Below are positions 8,512-16,492 of a stretch of 64,000 nt of DNA, piece after piece. Each line of letters begins with the position of its first letter. Positions within the stretch are counted from its first letter, which is position 1. The notes under the pieces were generated by a model. It was not told where the DNA came from, did not search any database, and saw nothing but the letters and a program-made list of their open reading frames with translations. The DNA is from Roseiarcus sp963765375 (GTDB taxonomy: Bacteria > Pseudomonadota > Alphaproteobacteria > Rhizobiales > Beijerinckiaceae): the NCBI GenBank assembly GCA_963765375.1, contig CAVXVZ010000010.1:1-64000 (forward strand), in the 5' to 3' direction. The position numbers and the translations under genes were made by a program.

Positions 8512-8897
8512 TGGCCAATGTCGGCATCGTCATCGTGTCCCATTCGCCCAAAGTTGCCGAAGGCGCCGCCGATATGGTGCGCCAGATGGTCGGTAAGGAC
8601 GTCCCGCTTGCCTGGACGGGCGGCAATCCGGTCGGTGGTCTCGGGACAAGTTTCGAGGCGATCACCGACGCCATCCACCGGGCTTGGTCGGACGCGGGCG
8701 TCGCCATTTTCGTCGATCTTGGCGGCGCCGAGACCAACAGCGAGATGGCGATCGAGATGTTGCCCGAGGACAAGCGCGGCTCCGTGGTGGTCTGCAACGC
8801 GCCAATCGTCGAGGGTGCTGTGATCGCCGCGACCGAGGCTTCAGGCGGCGCGAGCCTCGCCGTGGTGCGTCGCACAGCGGAGCAGTTGTCGGCATGA
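8511..8897 (+). CDS. dhaM: PTS-dependent dihydroxyacetone kinase phosphoryl-donor subunit DhaM (EIIA-mannose type)
   Basis: A 128-residue single-domain DhaM. The phosphorylatable histidine is His11 in IVIVSHSPKVAEG, followed by the glycine-rich GGLGTS loop and the late CNAPIVEGA segment. In Escherichia coli DhaM also carries HPr-like and EI-like domains; here it is only the EIIA-like domain, and HPr and enzyme I follow as separate genes. It receives phosphate from HPr and passes it to ADP bound on DhaL. Confidence 0.92.
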   Translation: MANVGIVIVSHSPKVAEGAADMVRQMVGKDVPLAWTGGNPVGGLGTSFEAITDAIHRAWSDAGVAIFVDLGGAETNSEMAIEMLPEDKRGSVVVCNAPIVEGAVIAATEASGGASLAVVRRTAEQLSA

Positions 8898-8972
8898 CCG
8901 CTACGGCGCGATTCGGCGTCTTCCTTGGCGCGCTTTCGCGGCGCGGTGCGCCGACGGGATTGAGCCCCTCGC

Positions 8973-9299
8973 ATGGATGAGACCACAGTGACCGTTTCGG
9001 TGCCGCTGACAAACTCGATCGGGCTGCACGCCCGTCCGTCGGTCAAGCTCACCAAGCTCGCCAAGACCTTCAAAGCGCATATTGAGGTCGCGCTGACGGC
9101 GAGCGGGCCTTGGGTAGACGCGAAGAGCATTGTCAAGGTCATGGCGGTGAAGGCGGCGAACGGCGCCGTCCTGCATTTTCGCGCCAAGGGGCCTGACGCG
9201 CGCCCGGCGCTCGCGGCGCTTCGCGAACTGGTCGCACACAACTTCCATGAGGACGAGCCGGATCTCCCTGACGGCAAAGCAGCAGGAGCCCATGGCTGA
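8973..9299 (+). CDS. HPr-family phosphocarrier protein
   Basis: A 108-residue HPr with the canonical histidine motif GLHARPSVKL (active His near residue 19) and the later KSIVKVMAVKAANG segment. An extra tail of about ten residues follows the usual fold. Its end overlaps the enzyme I start by 8 bases. It lies between dhaM and ptsI, so its obvious job is to relay phosphate from this operon's own enzyme I to DhaM. The regulatory serine of Gram-positive HPr is not a concern in this lineage. Confidence 0.92.
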   Translation: MDETTVTVSVPLTNSIGLHARPSVKLTKLAKTFKAHIEVALTASGPWVDAKSIVKVMAVKAANGAVLHFRAKGPDARPALAALRELVAHNFHEDEPDLPDGKAAGAHG

Positions 9300-10905
9300 G
9301 CTTCGTCTCACCGGCAGGTTCGCGTCCAACGGCTTTGCCGCCGGTCCGGTTGCGGTTCTGTCGGACTTCGCTGCGACAAGCCGCAAGAGCGGAGACCCGG
9401 AAGCGGAAGCGGCCGCGCTTCGAGACGCAATGGTCGCGGCGATTGGACAGCTCTCGCAACTCGCGGTTGACGCGCGATACGATGGCGCAGCCATCCTAGC
9501 TTTCCAGATCGCGATGCTGGAGGATGAATCGCTTGCGGCTCCGGCCTTCGCGGCTATCGCCAGAGGAACAAGCGCGGATCTGGCCTGGCGCGCGGCGCTT
9601 GACGCTGAAATCGAGGGCTATGAGGCCGCCGGTGACGAGCATTTCCGCGCTCGCGCCAGTGATCTGCGCGACATTCGCGACCGCGTGCTCGCTATTCTGT
9701 CGAGCGTGGCGAGCGAGCCGAGCCTGCCTGCGGGCGCAATTGTGCTCGCGGAGGATCTGACGCCTTCCCGCTTTCTCGCGACCGATTGGAGCACCGGCGG
9801 CGGCATCGTTTTGACGCGCGGCAGCGCGTCCGGTCATGTGGCAATGCTTGCTCGCTCGCGTGGGCTTCCGATGATCGTTGGGATGGATCTCGATCTGGGA
9901 GCCTTTGGCGAGCATCGCGAGGCTTTGATGGACGGCGAATTCGGAACGCTGTGCCTCGATCCGGCGCCAGCGACCCGCAAGTCGTTCGCGGCGCGCGCCT
10001 TGGCTGCCAACCACCGGCAGGAAAGGGCCGAGTCCTTCCGGATGCGGCCGGCAATCACACGAGACGGAACGCCGATCGCTGTTTTCATAAACGTCGCCGA
10101 TCCCGTCGAGCTCGAGACGCTCGATCCCGAGACTTGCGACGGCATCGGGCTCGTGCGCACCGAATTTCTTTTCTATCGCAAAGGCCTATTGCCGGACGAG
10201 GAAAGCCAGTATCGAGTCTATCGCCGGCTCGCCGAGTGGGCGCGCGACAAACCCGTCACCATCCGAACGCTCGATGCCGGGGCAGACAAGCCGATTCCCG
10301 GACTGACGATCGATGGCGAATCCAACCCGTTTTTAGGCGTGCGCGGAATTCGCCTGTCGCTCGCCAAGCCCGAACCGTTTCGTGCGCAGCTGAGGGCCAT
10401 CGCTCGGGCGGCGGTTCATGGCGCTGTCGAGGTGATGCTGCCGATGATCGCCCTGCCGGCCGAGTTCGCTGCAGCGCAGCGATATCTCGATCAGGAGATC
10501 GAGGCGCTAACGGCCGACGGCATTGCTTGTCGCCGGCCGCCGCTGGGTATCATGGTCGAGGTGCCGGCCGCCGCCATCGCGATCGAGCGTTTCGACGCAG
10601 CCTTCTTCTCGATCGGCTCCAACGATCTGACGCAATATGTGATGGCCGCGGCGCGCGACCTCGATGCGGTCGCAACGCTGAACGACCCGGCGAATCCCGC
10701 CGTCATGCGGCTGATCGCGCAGGTCGCGACGCACGGGGCAGCGATCGGCAGAAAGGTCAGCCTGTGCGGCGACGCCGGCGGCGAGCCGAAGCTCATCCCA
10801 GAACTCCTGGCCGCTGGACTGCGAGCCTTATCCGTAGCGCCAACTGCGCTTGCGCGAACCAAGGAGGCAATCGCGAGCGTCGACCTCAAAACGAGCATGC
10901 GATGA
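9292..10905 (+). CDS. ptsI: Phosphoenolpyruvate-protein phosphotransferase (PTS enzyme I)
   Basis: A 537-residue enzyme I that autophosphorylates from PEP and phosphorylates HPr. Visible parts are the HPr-binding helical N-domain, the phosphohistidine site GSASGHVAMLARS, and a PEP-binding barrel with IGLVRTEFLF, a metal-binding SIGSNDLTQY and the catalytic cysteine in SLCGDAGG. The phosphohistidine loop has GSASGH where most enzymes have GGRTSH, but the His itself is present. I chose ATG 9292 over the earlier in-frame ATG at 9247 because the family N-terminus begins here. Its last codons overlap the next start. Confidence 0.92.
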   Translation: MAELRLTGRFASNGFAAGPVAVLSDFAATSRKSGDPEAEAAALRDAMVAAIGQLSQLAVDARYDGAAILAFQIAMLEDESLAAPAFAAIARGTSADLAWRAALDAEIEGYEAAGDEHFRARASDLRDIRDRVLAILSSVASEPSLPAGAIVLAEDLTPSRFLATDWSTGGGIVLTRGSASGHVAMLARSRGLPMIVGMDLDLGAFGEHREALMDGEFGTLCLDPAPATRKSFAARALAANHRQERAESFRMRPAITRDGTPIAVFINVADPVELETLDPETCDGIGLVRTEFLFYRKGLLPDEESQYRVYRRLAEWARDKPVTIRTLDAGADKPIPGLTIDGESNPFLGVRGIRLSLAKPEPFRAQLRAIARAAVHGAVEVMLPMIALPAEFAAAQRYLDQEIEALTADGIACRRPPLGIMVEVPAAAIAIERFDAAFFSIGSNDLTQYVMAAARDLDAVATLNDPANPAVMRLIAQVATHGAAIGRKVSLCGDAGGEPKLIPELLAAGLRALSVAPTALARTKEAIASVDLKTSMR

Positions 10906-11336
10906 ACGACGCCCCAAGCCGCGACGGAAGAGCTGCTTGCGTGGAGACCTACAAGACGATCCTGCGGAACGTGCTCGATCGGCGACCGTCCGGCACGCGA
11001 CAACGGCTGGCGACCGCGCTCGGCAAGAACCGAAGTTTCGTCACCCAGATTTCGAACCCTGCCTATTCGGTTCCGATTCCGGCGCCGCATCTCGAGATCA
11101 TCTTCGAAATCTGCCGGTTCTCGCCGGTTGACAAGAGCGCTTTCCTCGACGCCTTCACCCGCGCCCATCCTAATCGACATTTGCAGATCCGCAGCGGATC
11201 GAGCTTACGCAGCTTGAGGCTGGAAGTGTTCGATCTCGGCAGTGTGGAGAAGAACCGCGAGTTCGATGATCTGGTGCGCGAAATGGCGCGACGCCTATCC
11301 CGGCTGATGCGGCGCGACGATCAAGGTAGTCAATGA
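10902..11336 (+). CDS. Small HTH-like (XRE-like) putative regulator
   Basis: A 144-residue protein. The central part looks like a lambda-repressor/XRE-type helix-turn-helix (TRQRLATALGKNRSFVTQIS). After it come a stretch predicted to contact a partner or ligand (APHLEIIFEICRFSP) and a basic C-terminus. It begins on an ATGA overlap with ptsI and precedes dhaK, so it is embedded in the kinase operon. Control of this operon is the simplest hypothesis, perhaps through the palindrome at 275-288. I do not recognise a named family with certainty. Confidence 0.7.
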   Translation: MNDAPSRDGRAACVETYKTILRNVLDRRPSGTRQRLATALGKNRSFVTQISNPAYSVPIPAPHLEIIFEICRFSPVDKSAFLDAFTRAHPNRHLQIRSGSSLRSLRLEVFDLGSVEKNREFDDLVREMARRLSRLMRRDDQGSQ

Positions 11337-11372
11337 GAGACTGAATCCGGGGAGGGACGTTGCGAGGGAACG

Positions 11373-12356
11373 ATGAAGAAATTTCTCAATGCGTACGAGA
11401 CGCTGCTCGATGAAAGCCTCGACGGCTTCGCAGCAGCGCATTCGGACATCATCGTCGTCGGGGAGGAGCGGAAATTTGTTCGCCGTAGAATCCTGGCGCC
11501 GGGCAAGGTTGCGCTGATCTCGGGAGGCGGGTCCGGACATGAGCCGTTGCATGCAGGCTTCGTCGGCTTCGGCATGCTGGACGCTGCCTGTCCCGGGCAG
11601 ATCTTCACCTCGCCCACGCCGGACCAGATGATGGCGGCGGTGGAAGCCGTCGACCAGGGCCGAGGCGTCGTCTTCATCGTCAAGAATTACGAGGGCGACG
11701 TTATGAATTTCGAGATGGCGGCAGAAATGACTGACGGCCGATGTACGACCATCCTCACTGATGATGACGTCGCGGTCGAGGCGTCGACATATTCGACGGG
11801 CAGGCGCGGCGTGGCGGGCACGCTCATCGTCGAGAAAATCGTTGGCGCCGCCGCCGAGAAAGGCATGGGCGGCGCGGATCTTCAGACCCTGGGTCAGACC
11901 GTCAACCGCCGGACGCGCTCGATGGGCGTCGCCTTGACCTCCTGCACGGTTCCGGCCGCGGGGAAGCCGAACTTCGATCTCGGCCCCGATGAGATGGAAA
12001 TGGGGGTGGGCATCCATGGCGAGCCGGGGCGCCGCCGGGTAAAGCTGCGCCACGCGGACGCGATCGCCGACGAGATGACGACGGCGATCGTGGGCGATCT
12101 AGGCAATCCCTCCGGGGGAGAAGCGCTGCTCCTGATCAACGGCTTCGGCGGCACCCCGCTGATCGAGCTCTATCTTATGTACAATGCGGCGCGACGCCTG
12201 CTTGAGAAGCGCGGCCTGCGGATCGTGCGCTCGCTGGTCGGCAGCTTCGTCACCTCCCTCGAGATGGCGGGGTGCTCGATAACCGTCAGCCAGCTCGATC
12301 CGGAGACGATCGCGCTGTGGGATCATCCGGTTCATACAGCAGCGCTCAGATGGTGA
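11373..12356 (+). CDS. dhaK: Dihydroxyacetone kinase substrate-binding subunit DhaK
   Basis: A 327-residue DhaK. The conserved ISGGGSGHEPLHAGFVG loop, FIVKNYEGDVMNF and the substrate-contacting segment VGIHGEPG are all present; the histidine in the last forms the hemiaminal link to the substrate carbonyl in characterised DhaK. The ATG is preceded by GAGGGAACG. As a stand-alone DhaK it is the natural partner of DhaL (7861) and DhaM (8511), although the HTH-like gene separates them. It is the last gene of the operon and converges on the cupin gene with only 31 bases between stops. Confidence 0.92.
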   Translation: MKKFLNAYETLLDESLDGFAAAHSDIIVVGEERKFVRRRILAPGKVALISGGGSGHEPLHAGFVGFGMLDAACPGQIFTSPTPDQMMAAVEAVDQGRGVVFIVKNYEGDVMNFEMAAEMTDGRCTTILTDDDVAVEASTYSTGRRGVAGTLIVEKIVGAAAEKGMGGADLQTLGQTVNRRTRSMGVALTSCTVPAAGKPNFDLGPDEMEMGVGIHGEPGRRRVKLRHADAIADEMTTAIVGDLGNPSGGEALLLINGFGGTPLIELYLMYNAARRLLEKRGLRIVRSLVGSFVTSLEMAGCSITVSQLDPETIALWDHPVHTAALRW

Positions 12357-12387
12357 AGCCGTGCCGGGCCCAGCGGATCGGATCAGG

Positions 12388-12777
12388 TTACCCGACCTCG
12401 ACTGACGGAAAGCGCACGGAGAGAACGATCGTATCGCCGATGGCTTCCCAGGAGTGGACAACCTCAGGCCCGAAAACGACGTAATCCCCTTTCGCCCGAA
12501 GCGTGACTTCCCGATCCGCGCCATCGACGTGGAAGGTCATCTTCAGGCCGCCTTCGACAAGAACGGAGATGGTCGTGCCGTTCTTGTTGGCCCAAGGCTG
12601 GGGCCGCCTTTCTCCGTCCGGGTGGATCCCCCACTTCAGTTCGACATCCGTCTGATGCCGCAGTCCAAGCTCGGCTGAAACGAACTGGCCGACAAACCAT
12701 CCGGCGCCGCGCACCTGATCGGCCTTGGCGTTGCCGAAGTAGAACGGATCCTTGCCACCCATTCGCTCATTGTTCAT
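12388..12777 (-). CDS. Small cupin-like protein
   Basis: About 129 residues with a cupin pattern in the second half: KNGTTISVLVEGGLKMTF, then a GDYVVFGPEVVHSWEAIGDT strand-turn with a histidine typical of the second cupin metal motif. The first half carries HQTDVELKWGIHPDGE. It starts 20 bases after the stop of the carbohydrate-cluster fusion gene and is probably co-transcribed with it. The start is uncertain: ATGs at 12777 and 12762 are both reasonable. Sugar-modifying cupins or sensor-like cupins would both fit; no specific function can be assigned. Confidence 0.75.
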   Translation of the reverse strand: MNNERMGGKDPFYFGNAKADQVRGAGWFVGQFVSAELGLRHQTDVELKWGIHPDGERRPQPWANKNGTTISVLVEGGLKMTFHVDGADREVTLRAKGDYVVFGPEVVHSWEAIGDTIVLSVRFPSVEVG

Positions 12778-12797
12778 AGGGCGCCGGGAGACCGCCT

Positions 12798-14084
12798 CTA
12801 GCCATACTGCGCGAGTGATCCCGCCCATTTGTCAAAAAAGAGCTTGCTCGCGCCAGTCAGCGGCAAGCCGATCGGCAACCGGGACTTACCGTACTTGGAA
12901 AACTCGAGATACTTCTTGATCGTCTTCAAATCCTCAGCATCGGCCAATTGTAAGTCTTCATTGACGAAATGAACGATGCATCCTCTTTTGACAGCCTTTT
13001 CCAATAACTCGTTGCGATAGGCTTCATCCTCCGGCAGCGCGAAGATGCTGTACATGACGATATTGCATTCGCGCTGCGTGACGAGGTACTTCAGCGTCGG
13101 CAGATGCGTCATGTCCTCGAGGTCGAACAGCTCGTAGTCGAACTCAAGGTTCTTCTTGTTGCAGTAATCGACAAGCATGTAGCGTTGGAGGTGCACCGGT
13201 ATGCCATAGGTCGACGCCGTATTATTCGCAACGTAGAAGATGTTGTTCTTACCGTTGAAAAAGGCGTCCGCCCGGCGCGGGTGCGCGGCGAGCCTTTCCT
13301 CTTCTTCCTCGGTGTCGGGGATGAGGTGGAAATAGCCGGCTGGAATCTTGCGGCCGAGATAGTCGCCGTAAATCCCCTCGGCGACGCGGAAGTCCATGCT
13401 GACCCGTGTCTTGCCGCTCGTATTGGGTCGGCCCGAGCCGTGGATGTTCTCCTGAGTGAAGAAGCAGGCGCTCCCAGGTCCGGCCTTGATCTGCCAGCTC
13501 TCCTTGCCGAAGAGCTCCGTCATTTCGTCCATGCTGAGGCGCTTGTCGATCGCCTGCTGGATCAGTTCGCGTGATTTCTTGATGCTGAGAATTTGCATCG
13601 ATCGGCTGCGATCTTCGTCCGCGGTCACGTCGCAAAACGGCATCCAGATGCTGCGCGAAGCGATCCCGTGGCCGTAAAGCAACCCGGTGTGGAACGGGAA
13701 GAACAGCTCCGGAGTGGTCGGCAGCATGATGCGGACGTTCATGAACCGCTGCACCGCGACCGGAAGCCGCAACTTGCCTTGAGGCACGATCACCTCGCGG
13801 ACAAAGCGGTTCAGCATCCGGCGGAACTCCGGCAGATTCGTATCGGCGCAGAGCTGCTTGGTGACCTTGTAGGTCTCGTTGAGTGGAACGCTCTCGTGCA
13901 GGTAGCTGAGATCGTCGAGCTTGTACCCCATTCCGCGAACGCGGTTCAGCATCCACTCATTGAACGGATATTTTGAATTGTCCCATGAGTAGACCTTCGC
14001 GTCCCATACTGTCGTCAGGCTCTCCTCGAGCGCGGCGTCGATATCGTTGGCGGCGACCAGTTTTTCACGTACGTGTTCGGTCAT
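12798..14084 (-). CDS. Fusion of two sporadic-carbohydrate-cluster domains (2OG-oxygenase-like + LIC12192-like)
   Basis: A 428-residue cytoplasmic protein with two parts. Residues about 25-245 resemble the 2OG-Fe(II) oxygenase-like family found in sporadic surface-carbohydrate clusters, with candidate metal histidines at His132 (FPFHTGLLYG) and His215 (ENIHGSGRP), and an Arg following. The first motif reads HTG rather than HxD. Residues about 292-395 match the LIC12192-type family, with YGIPVHLQRYMLVDYC, YSIFALPEDEAYRN and VHFVNEDLQL. These families are usually separate neighbouring genes; here they are one chain. The start is ATG 14084; an earlier in-frame ATG exists at 14132. A role in making or decorating a surface glycan is inferred from the families. 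Confidence 0.75.
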   Translation of the reverse strand: MTEHVREKLVAANDIDAALEESLTTVWDAKVYSWDNSKYPFNEWMLNRVRGMGYKLDDLSYLHESVPLNETYKVTKQLCADTNLPEFRRMLNRFVREVIVPQGKLRLPVAVQRFMNVRIMLPTTPELFFPFHTGLLYGHGIASRSIWMPFCDVTADEDRSRSMQILSIKKSRELIQQAIDKRLSMDEMTELFGKESWQIKAGPGSACFFTQENIHGSGRPNTSGKTRVSMDFRVAEGIYGDYLGRKIPAGYFHLIPDTEEEEERLAAHPRRADAFFNGKNNIFYVANNTASTYGIPVHLQRYMLVDYCNKKNLEFDYELFDLEDMTHLPTLKYLVTQRECNIVMYSIFALPEDEAYRNELLEKAVKRGCIVHFVNEDLQLADAEDLKTIKKYLEFSKYGKSRLPIGLPLTGASKLFFDKWAGSLAQYG

Positions 14085-14756
14085 ATCAGCCCGTCTCTTC
14101 CGTTCGGCGATATCCGCCCCCATGCAAAGCAAACCGTTTACCCATTAACGGGCAAAATGGCCATACCATACTGCGGCGAAAGTGCGATTCGCCCACTGTC
14201 GCCGGCGCAAGTCGAGCATCGCGCCCGAAAAGCATCCCGTCGGCCAAAATCACCCTCCGCTCATCATTCGCAACGCCGGCCCGTCTTTCCGCAAAGCCGA
14301 ATCCAAATTTAGCCAAATCCAGCAAAATCCGGCCAAATCGGCGCAAAGACAATCAAAGAAAAAGGCTTGGATCCCCTTTGATCTCCTTGTCCGAATCGGG
14401 CCTTTTCAGTGGGTTACAGCGACTCCCTGGGGCAAAAATCTTCTTGGCTCCTTTCTCGCCGTTGGCTCTCGGCGCTCGCCGGGCCTCCATTCGGCGATGA
14501 GCCGTAAGCTACCATGAATTCTGGGTTTCGAAAAGAAAAATCGAAAAAGAATTCAAGCGCCTGCGGCGCCCGCCGCATTGTGTCTTCTTCGCCACAATCT
14601 GACGCAATTGACGGATCCGTGAGCCGCTGTCCGGCGCAGTGCATTGCATGGAAACCCTTTCGCGCAATAATTGCGCATTCGCGCCGAACCGAGCCGGAGC
14701 CCCGGCCGTCCGTCGGGCGTTGTTTGACGTTGCCGATCGCTTTCATGGGGGAAATC
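14085..14756. other. Gene-free stretch with A-rich short repeats
   Basis: No credible gene is visible. From about 14280 to 14365 the strand is unusually A-rich with a loose repetition of AAATCC/AAATCG-type words. Around 14391-14423 lies a 33-base segment that resembles 50607-50639 elsewhere in the window. The stretch separates the divergent carbohydrate-cluster gene and the L,D-transpeptidase gene and must hold promoters for both. Confidence 0.5.
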
Positions 14757-15308
14757 ATGCGCCGCACTCTGGTCCGCGCCGCCGTCTGGGCCGGTCTCGT
14801 TCTGAGCGCCGGAGCGGCGCCTGTGTTCGCCAATGCGCTCGATTCGCAGCTCCAGCCGATCGCCACTCCGATCCAGCGCGAAACCGTGCCGTTTGACGGC
14901 CGGGAGGCGCCGGGGACCATCATCATCCGCACCTCGGAGCGTCGCCTCTATCTCGTGCTGCCTGACCACCAGGCGCTCAGATATGGCGTCGGCGTCGGGC
15001 GGCCGGGTTTCACCTGGGCCGGCGTCACCCATATCGGCTACAAGCGGGAATGGCCGGACTGGACGCCGCCGGCCCAGATGCTCAGGCGCCGGCCGGACCT
15101 CCCGCGGCACATGGAGGGGGGCATCGATAATCCCCTCGGCGCGCGGGCGATGTATCTTGCGGGAACGCTGTTTCGAATTCACGGCTCGAACGAGCCCGAC
15201 ACGATCGGGCAGGCGGTGTCGTCCGGGTGCATAAGGATGACGAATCAGGACGTCATCGACTTGTACGACCGGGCAAGGGTCGGCGCGCGGGTCGTCGTGA
15301 CGCGCTGA
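14757..15308 (+). CDS. L,D-transpeptidase (YkuD/ErfK family)
   Basis: A 183-residue secreted enzyme. The first 25 or so residues are a signal peptide (ending near VFANA). The catalytic signature is complete: FRIHGSNEP supplies the histidine and SSGCIRM the cysteine and arginine. Such enzymes form 3-3 peptidoglycan crosslinks or attach proteins to peptidoglycan in the periplasm. The open frame reaches back to 14514, but the ATG at 14757 follows a GGGGGA ribosome-binding site and places the signal peptide correctly. Confidence 0.9.
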   Translation: MRRTLVRAAVWAGLVLSAGAAPVFANALDSQLQPIATPIQRETVPFDGREAPGTIIIRTSERRLYLVLPDHQALRYGVGVGRPGFTWAGVTHIGYKREWPDWTPPAQMLRRRPDLPRHMEGGIDNPLGARAMYLAGTLFRIHGSNEPDTIGQAVSSGCIRMTNQDVIDLYDRARVGARVVVTR

Positions 15309-15340
15309 ACCGCGCAAGGCGCAAAGAACAGCGTTTTTTT

Positions 15341-15372
15341 GCCCGCGGGCTCTTCGGCGGGCGCCTTTCTTT
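15341..15372 (+). terminator. Candidate intrinsic terminator after the L,D-transpeptidase gene
   Basis: GCCCGC (15341-15346) pairs with GCGGGC (15357-15362) around a 10-base loop and is followed by CTTTCTTT. The T-run is interrupted, so efficiency is uncertain, but it lies just downstream of the transpeptidase stop and before moaA. Confidence 0.45.
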
Positions 15373-15402
15373 CGAGCAGCCGCGCAGCTATATGATTGAG
15401 CG

Positions 15403-16422
15403 ATGAACGCTCACGCGCGCCCCGCCGTCCTGCCCCTCGTCGACCCCTTCGGCCGCGCGATCGCCTACGTGCGGGTGTCGGTCACCGACCGCTGCGACTA
15501 TCGCTGCGTCTATTGCATGTCCGAGGACATGAATTTCCTGCCGAAGCGCGACGTGCTGTCGCTCGAGGAGCTGGATCGGTTGTGCTCGGCCTTCATCGGC
15601 CTGGGCGCCCGAAAGATCCGCATCACCGGCGGCGAACCGCTGGTCAGGCGCAATGTGATGTCGCTGTTCCACGGGCTTTCCCGGCATCTTGCCGCAGGCG
15701 CGCTCGACGAAGTCACCCTGACGACGAACGGCTCCCAGCTCGCTCGCTTTGCTCATGAGCTCGTCGATTGCGGCGTCGAGCGCATCAACGTCTCGCTGGA
15801 TACGCTCGACCCGCTCAAGTTTCGCCAGGTGACCCGCTGGGGCGATCTCAGCGTCGTCCTCGCGGGCGTGGACGCCGCGTCGGCCGCGGGGCTCAAGGTC
15901 AAGATCAACACGGTCGCCTTGAAGGGCTTCAACGAAGTCGAGGCCCTGAGCCTCGTCGAGTGGGCGCATGGGCGGGGATTCGACCTCACCTTCATCGAGG
16001 TCATGCCTCTGGGCGCGATGGAGCGCGACCGGGCCGACCAGTTCCTGCCTTTGACCGAGTTGCGCGCCGGCCTGGAAAGCTCGCTTTCGCTCACCCCCTC
16101 GGCTTACGCCACCGGCGGTCCGGCGCGCTATTACGACGTCAAGGAAACCGGGGGGCGCGTCGGTTTCATCACCCCTCTGACCCACAATTTCTGCGAGAGC
16201 TGCAACCGGGTCCGCGTGACCTGCACCGGCACGCTGTTCATGTGCCTCGGCCAGGAGGACGCGGCCGATTTGCGCGAGCCGCTCCGCTGCTCGACGTCGG
16301 ACGCGCCGTTAATTGCGGCGATCCGGGCGGCGATCGCGCGCAAGCCCAAGGGCCACGATTTCGTCATCGCGCGCTCGTCGGCGCCGGCGACCGAGCGTCA
16401 CATGAACACGACCGGCGGATGA
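15403..16422 (+). CDS. moaA: GTP 3',8-cyclase (molybdenum cofactor biosynthesis protein A)
   Basis: A 339-residue radical SAM enzyme catalysing the first step of molybdopterin synthesis, GTP to 3',8-cyclo-7,8-dihydro-GTP. The N-terminal 4Fe-4S/SAM motif is Cys31-Cys35-Cys38 (DRCDYRCVYC). The C-terminal second-cluster cysteines are in NFCESCNRVRVTCTG and FMCLG. The protein ends in the essential Gly-Gly pair. Length and start are normal for the family. No other moa gene is adjacent in the window. Confidence 0.96.
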   Translation: MNAHARPAVLPLVDPFGRAIAYVRVSVTDRCDYRCVYCMSEDMNFLPKRDVLSLEELDRLCSAFIGLGARKIRITGGEPLVRRNVMSLFHGLSRHLAAGALDEVTLTTNGSQLARFAHELVDCGVERINVSLDTLDPLKFRQVTRWGDLSVVLAGVDAASAAGLKVKINTVALKGFNEVEALSLVEWAHGRGFDLTFIEVMPLGAMERDRADQFLPLTELRAGLESSLSLTPSAYATGGPARYYDVKETGGRVGFITPLTHNFCESCNRVRVTCTGTLFMCLGQEDAADLREPLRCSTSDAPLIAAIRAAIARKPKGHDFVIARSSAPATERHMNTTGG

Positions 16423-16492
16423 GCGCCCTTTACGACAAAACCTCATTGCGCCTCCGGTTTCGATTGGAGGCACGGCGCCGGCGAGCCCCGAA

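Noticed and set aside
14280..14365. Possible CRISPR or tandem repeat array in the A-rich stretch
   Set aside because: The AAATCC-type words are irregular in length and spacing; no constant repeat and spacer pattern.
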